The notes below the pieces were generated by a model, which worked only from the letters and a program-made list of their open reading frames with translations, made no database searches and was not told the DNA's origin. From JAFKKS01 sp039808325 (GTDB taxonomy: Bacteria; Pseudomonadota; Alphaproteobacteria; Rhizobiales; Xanthobacteraceae): 35,563 bases of DNA. Shown piece by piece: positions 33,347 to 35,563 of this stretch. Position 1 is the stretch's first letter. Every line of letters begins with the position of its first letter. The stretch covers positions 1 through 35,563 of the forward strand of contig JBDHSU010000026.1 of NCBI GenBank assembly GCA_039808325.1, in the 5' to 3' direction. Position numbers and translations under genes: made by a program.

Positions 33347-33375
33347 TTGGTGTTCCTTAAGTTATTGATTATAAG
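33347..33375 (+). promoter_or_regulatory. Candidate porin promoter
   Basis: TTGGTG (33347-33352), a 17-bp spacer, then TATAAG (33370-33375; five of six matches to TATAAT) in the only strongly AT-rich patch of the region. It would start transcription near 33382, about 305 nt upstream of the porin ATG. Confidence 0.45.
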
Positions 33376-33427
33376 ATTGATATTCCCCCGCACGCGGAGC
33401 GATCACGAAAAAGTGCCATTTGTGCAA

Positions 33428-33459
33428 CACCGCCCTGAAAACGTGCTCCGGGGGCGGTG
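33428..33459 (+). promoter_or_regulatory. Hairpin in the porin leader
   Basis: CACCGCCC (33428-33435) pairs perfectly with GGGCGGTG (33452-33459) across a 16-nt loop, about 230 nt upstream of the porin start. No T-run follows, so it is more likely a stability or regulatory element of the leader than a terminator. Confidence 0.4.
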
Positions 33460-33687
33460 GAAGAGGTGCTTCGTGATTGCTTGTGCGGAACCTATCGCCC
33501 AATGTGTCCGGGCGACGGAGGGGGGCATCCCCAGGTCGCCCTACTCGGGAACTTCTATCGATCCAACTGGGACCTCCCCAGACGGCAAGAGAAAAAGGAT
33601 CCGGGCAGTTCATGGGGAACAAGGGGACCAGGGGTGTTATGCCCCGGCAAGACGGAACCCTCCCGTAACTTAAACTTGGAGGTCACG

Positions 33688-35217
33688 ATGAAGATGGTGA
33701 AAAGCCTTCTCCTCGGCTCCGCGGCGGGTCTCGTCGCGATGGCTGGTGCGTCGGCCGCCGATCTTCCCGTCAAGGCCAAGCCGGTCGAATACGTGAAGGT
33801 CTGCAGCATCTACGGGGCTGGATTCTATTACATCCCCGGCACGGACACCTGCCTGAAGGTTGGTGGGTTCGTTCGCGCGGAATACAACTTCAACGCCGCG
33901 GGTAGCCATACCCCGTACTGGTCGGGCGGTTCCGCCCGTGATACGCGGCAGGATACCGCTGCGTACAACACCCGTTCGCGTGGCATTATCTCGTTCGACT
34001 CTCGTTCTCAGACGGAATGGGGCACCCTGCGTGCTTACATCCGCGCCGGCTGGGAAATGAACTCGGACACGACTGAGCTCGCTCAGGATGGAACGTATCG
34101 TGGTAATCGTTACTTCGATCGCGCCTTCATCCAGTTCGCCGGCCTGACGGTTGGTAAGACGCAGTCGTTCTTCGACTTCTACGCCAACGCGTTGAACTAC
34201 ACGACGACGATCATCACCGGCTCCGACACGGGTCACGGCATCAACCTTATCGCTTACACGGCGACGTTTGGTGGCGGCTTCTCGGCAACGGTGTCGTTGG
34301 AAGAGAACACCCATCGCCGCGTCAACATGTATGACGCTTCGACGGATGCTATCTTGCCTGCGGCGTCGCCGGGTCTGGGGCAGCCGAACTACGGCCGTTA
34401 CGCCGCTGAGCGGTATCCGGACATCGTCGGCAACCTGCGTGTCGATCAGCCGTGGGGTTCGGCCCAGATCATGGGCGCGATCCACGACGCTTCGGCAAGC
34501 TGCTACGGCGGCGTTTGCGTTGACGCTCTCGGCGGCAACCACGACGCGGCCGATGCAACCGGCTTCGCCATCGGTGCCGGCGTGAAGTTCAACGTTCCTT
34601 GGGCCCAGGGTGATGAACTCTGGTTGCAAGGCACGTACGCCCAGGGCGCCGCGTCGTATATCGGCTTCAACCGTTACGGCACGACCCCGACTTTGGCGAT
34701 GTACCGTACGTCTGGGTCGAGTGCCCTTGGTGTCAGCGGCAGCCTCGGCGCCGCGTGGGCCATGGACGGCGTCTTCCAGACCGGTGGTCCGGTTGAGCTG
34801 ACCGAAGGCTTCCAGTTCAATGCTGCCTTCCAGCATTACTGGACTCCGGCCCTGCGCACCTCGGTGTTCGGCGGTTATTCGGAGCTGCACTTCCCGGGCA
34901 CGTCGGTCGGTACGGTGGTGGGCACGGGCGCGCGTGGCGCGTTCTGCACCGGCACGTTCGCGGCGATCTTCGTCCCGAATACGGTGGACGGCTGCAATCC
35001 CGACTTCGCGGTGGTGCAGGTCGGTACGCGTACGGTCTGGTCTCCGGTTCGGAACCTCGACATCGGTGTCGAAGTTCTCTACACCCGGCTCGATCAGAAC
35101 TTCGACGGTACGTTCGCTGTGACCCCGGGCGGCGGTCGTGCTGCCGGCCTCTTCAACGCCAAGGACCAGGACACCTGGAGCGGCATCCTTCGCTTCCAGC
35201 GCAACTTCTGGCCATGA
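33688..35217 (+). CDS. Outer-membrane porin of the Porin_2 (Hyphomicrobiales) family
   Basis: A 509-residue beta-barrel porin that forms diffusion channels for small hydrophilic solutes. A signal peptide covers residues 1-23, cut after ASA before ADLPVK, the mature start usual for this family. Two cysteines (C39, C55) bracket SIYGAGFYYIPGTDT, also a family hallmark. Alternating amphipathic strands fill the rest, ending with ILRFQRNFWP, an aromatic-rich barrel end. ATG at 33688 has a TTGGAGG ribosome binding site. Codon use (many CGT, GGT, GCT, AAC) differs from the CGC/GCG-rich neighbours, as expected of a very highly expressed gene. It has its own promoter candidate and terminator. Confidence 0.96.
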   Translation: MKMVKSLLLGSAAGLVAMAGASAADLPVKAKPVEYVKVCSIYGAGFYYIPGTDTCLKVGGFVRAEYNFNAAGSHTPYWSGGSARDTRQDTAAYNTRSRGIISFDSRSQTEWGTLRAYIRAGWEMNSDTTELAQDGTYRGNRYFDRAFIQFAGLTVGKTQSFFDFYANALNYTTTIITGSDTGHGINLIAYTATFGGGFSATVSLEENTHRRVNMYDASTDAILPAASPGLGQPNYGRYAAERYPDIVGNLRVDQPWGSAQIMGAIHDASASCYGGVCVDALGGNHDAADATGFAIGAGVKFNVPWAQGDELWLQGTYAQGAASYIGFNRYGTTPTLAMYRTSGSSALGVSGSLGAAWAMDGVFQTGGPVELTEGFQFNAAFQHYWTPALRTSVFGGYSELHFPGTSVGTVVGTGARGAFCTGTFAAIFVPNTVDGCNPDFAVVQVGTRTVWSPVRNLDIGVEVLYTRLDQNFDGTFAVTPGGGRAAGLFNAKDQDTWSGILRFQRNFWP

Positions 35218-35249
35218 TCGGCTAACGGCTCACCATCTTCGAGCCTGAG

Positions 35250-35281
35250 AAACCCCCGGCGGTCACCCGCCGGGGGTTTTG
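35250..35281 (+). terminator. Intrinsic terminator of the porin gene
   Basis: A perfect 13-bp stem (35250-35262 with 35267-35279, loop TCAC), very GC-rich inside, bordered by A's on the left and a TTTT run on the right. It lies 33 bp past the porin stop. A textbook Rho-independent terminator; the A-run also lets it work from the other side. Confidence 0.93.
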
Positions 35282-35563
35282 CTTTGTGGGACAGGGGGGC
35301 GATGTGGGGTAGGGGGGCGATTTTGCCGTTACCGTTGCCTTTTGCTGGCGTTCAAGGCCGTTGTCCTCATTCCCAGGATGCGTCCGTGGGACGCGTCTCG
35401 AGGCCCTCATTTTGAGGAGCCGCCGCAGGCATCGCCTCGCGCTGCTGCCCAGGATGACGGCTTGCGATGGTCGCCGCTGATCGCGACCTCAGGTGCGGTG
35501 CGTCGCTCGATCGCAGGTCAGGCAGAATGCGCTGAGGGTCGCGATCATGCGGGGCGTGCCCAA
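35282..35563. other. Terminal intergenic stretch with repeat-like sequence
   Basis: No gene is supported in the last 280 bp. GTCCTCATTCCCAGGATG (35362-35379) and the later CCTCATTTTGAGGAGCCGCC (from 35404) look like a degenerate copy of a dispersed rhizobial intergenic repeat. An 11-bp perfect inverted repeat (35478-35488 and 35537-35547) lies near the window edge. A gene may start just beyond the end. Confidence 0.5.

Larger units (their letters stand above)
33019..33687 (+). other. Intergenic region and long leader upstream of the porin gene
   Basis: About 670 bp without a supported gene. The first 300 bp after the tRNA hold nothing I can identify. The second half carries a good promoter candidate (33347-33375) and, downstream of it, a roughly 300-nt presumed untranslated leader with a strong hairpin (33428-33459) and a smaller GGGG...CCCC stem near 33628-33645. 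An open frame runs through the leader into the porin, but it has no homology or good start. Confidence 0.55.

Noticed and set aside
33457..33687. A 77-codon extension in frame with the porin
   Set aside because: The signal peptide and a strong ribosome binding site place the start at 33688; the extension shows no homology and covers the presumed leader.

Overview
The window looks like chromosome from a GC-rich alphaproteobacterium of the order Hyphomicrobiales (Rhizobiales), close to the Bradyrhizobiaceae/Xanthobacteraceae. The evidence is a Porin_2-type outer-membrane porin, a DivK-PleD pair, small proteins typical of this order (DUF1236, DUF3572, DUF983), a GatCAB amidotransferase, and short palindromic intergenic repeats of the kind scattered through these genomes. 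Most of the window is housekeeping DNA with tightly packed, often overlapping genes. I see no phage, insertion sequence, CRISPR array or obvious genomic island.

Layout. 1-4 kb (minus): an NAD(P)-type aldehyde dehydrogenase and a solitary form-II CoxL-like molybdenum hydroxylase large subunit. 4.2-6.0 kb (plus): a Ppx/GppA phosphatase and the rRNA methyltransferase RlmE, overlapping. 6.1-9.1 kb (minus): DUF3572 protein, a Y-family DNA polymerase with an N-terminal zinc-ribbon-like segment, and a DHA2-type efflux pump. 9.35-11.1 kb (plus): the cell-cycle signalling genes divK and pleD. 11.5-12.5 kb (minus): rpmG with a strong terminator, and a secreted DUF1236 protein. 12.6-18.9 kb (minus): topA-rnr-DUF983-Nudix, chained by 1-4 nt overlaps. 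19-23.5 kb (minus): pyrB-pyrC-like-plsY-dprA, with a palindromic repeat between plsY and dprA and a small opposite-strand gene between dprA and topA. 23.7-29.8 kb: a small secreted basic protein, ruvX, a decayed metallo-beta-lactamase-fold gene, an acidic tail-anchored protein, then gatC-gatA-(helical-repeat protein)-(small membrane protein, opposite strand)-gatB. 29.9-35.5 kb is looser: a DJ-1/PfpI protein, a 39-residue histone-H1-like protein, a Sel1-like protein, an SMR transporter, tRNA-Ser(GCU), and a strongly expressed-looking porin with a long leader and a textbook terminator.

Functionally, the genes cover pyrimidine and phospholipid synthesis (pyrB, pyrC-like, plsY), DNA topology, uptake and repair (topA, dprA, ruvX, dinB), RNA turnover and ribosome maturation (rnr, rlmE, rpmG), indirect aminoacylation of Gln/Asn tRNA (gatCAB) and c-di-GMP cell-cycle control (divK, pleD).

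The points most worth a second look are: the pyrC-like gene next to pyrB, which has lost dihydroorotase metal ligands; the metal-dependent hydrolase gene, broken by a one-base insertion and a missing C-terminus; the very short lysine/alanine-rich H1-like gene, preceded by a 15-codon reading frame whose stop overlaps its Shine-Dalgarno; and the porin's roughly 300-nt structured leader. No clearly new multi-gene system is visible.
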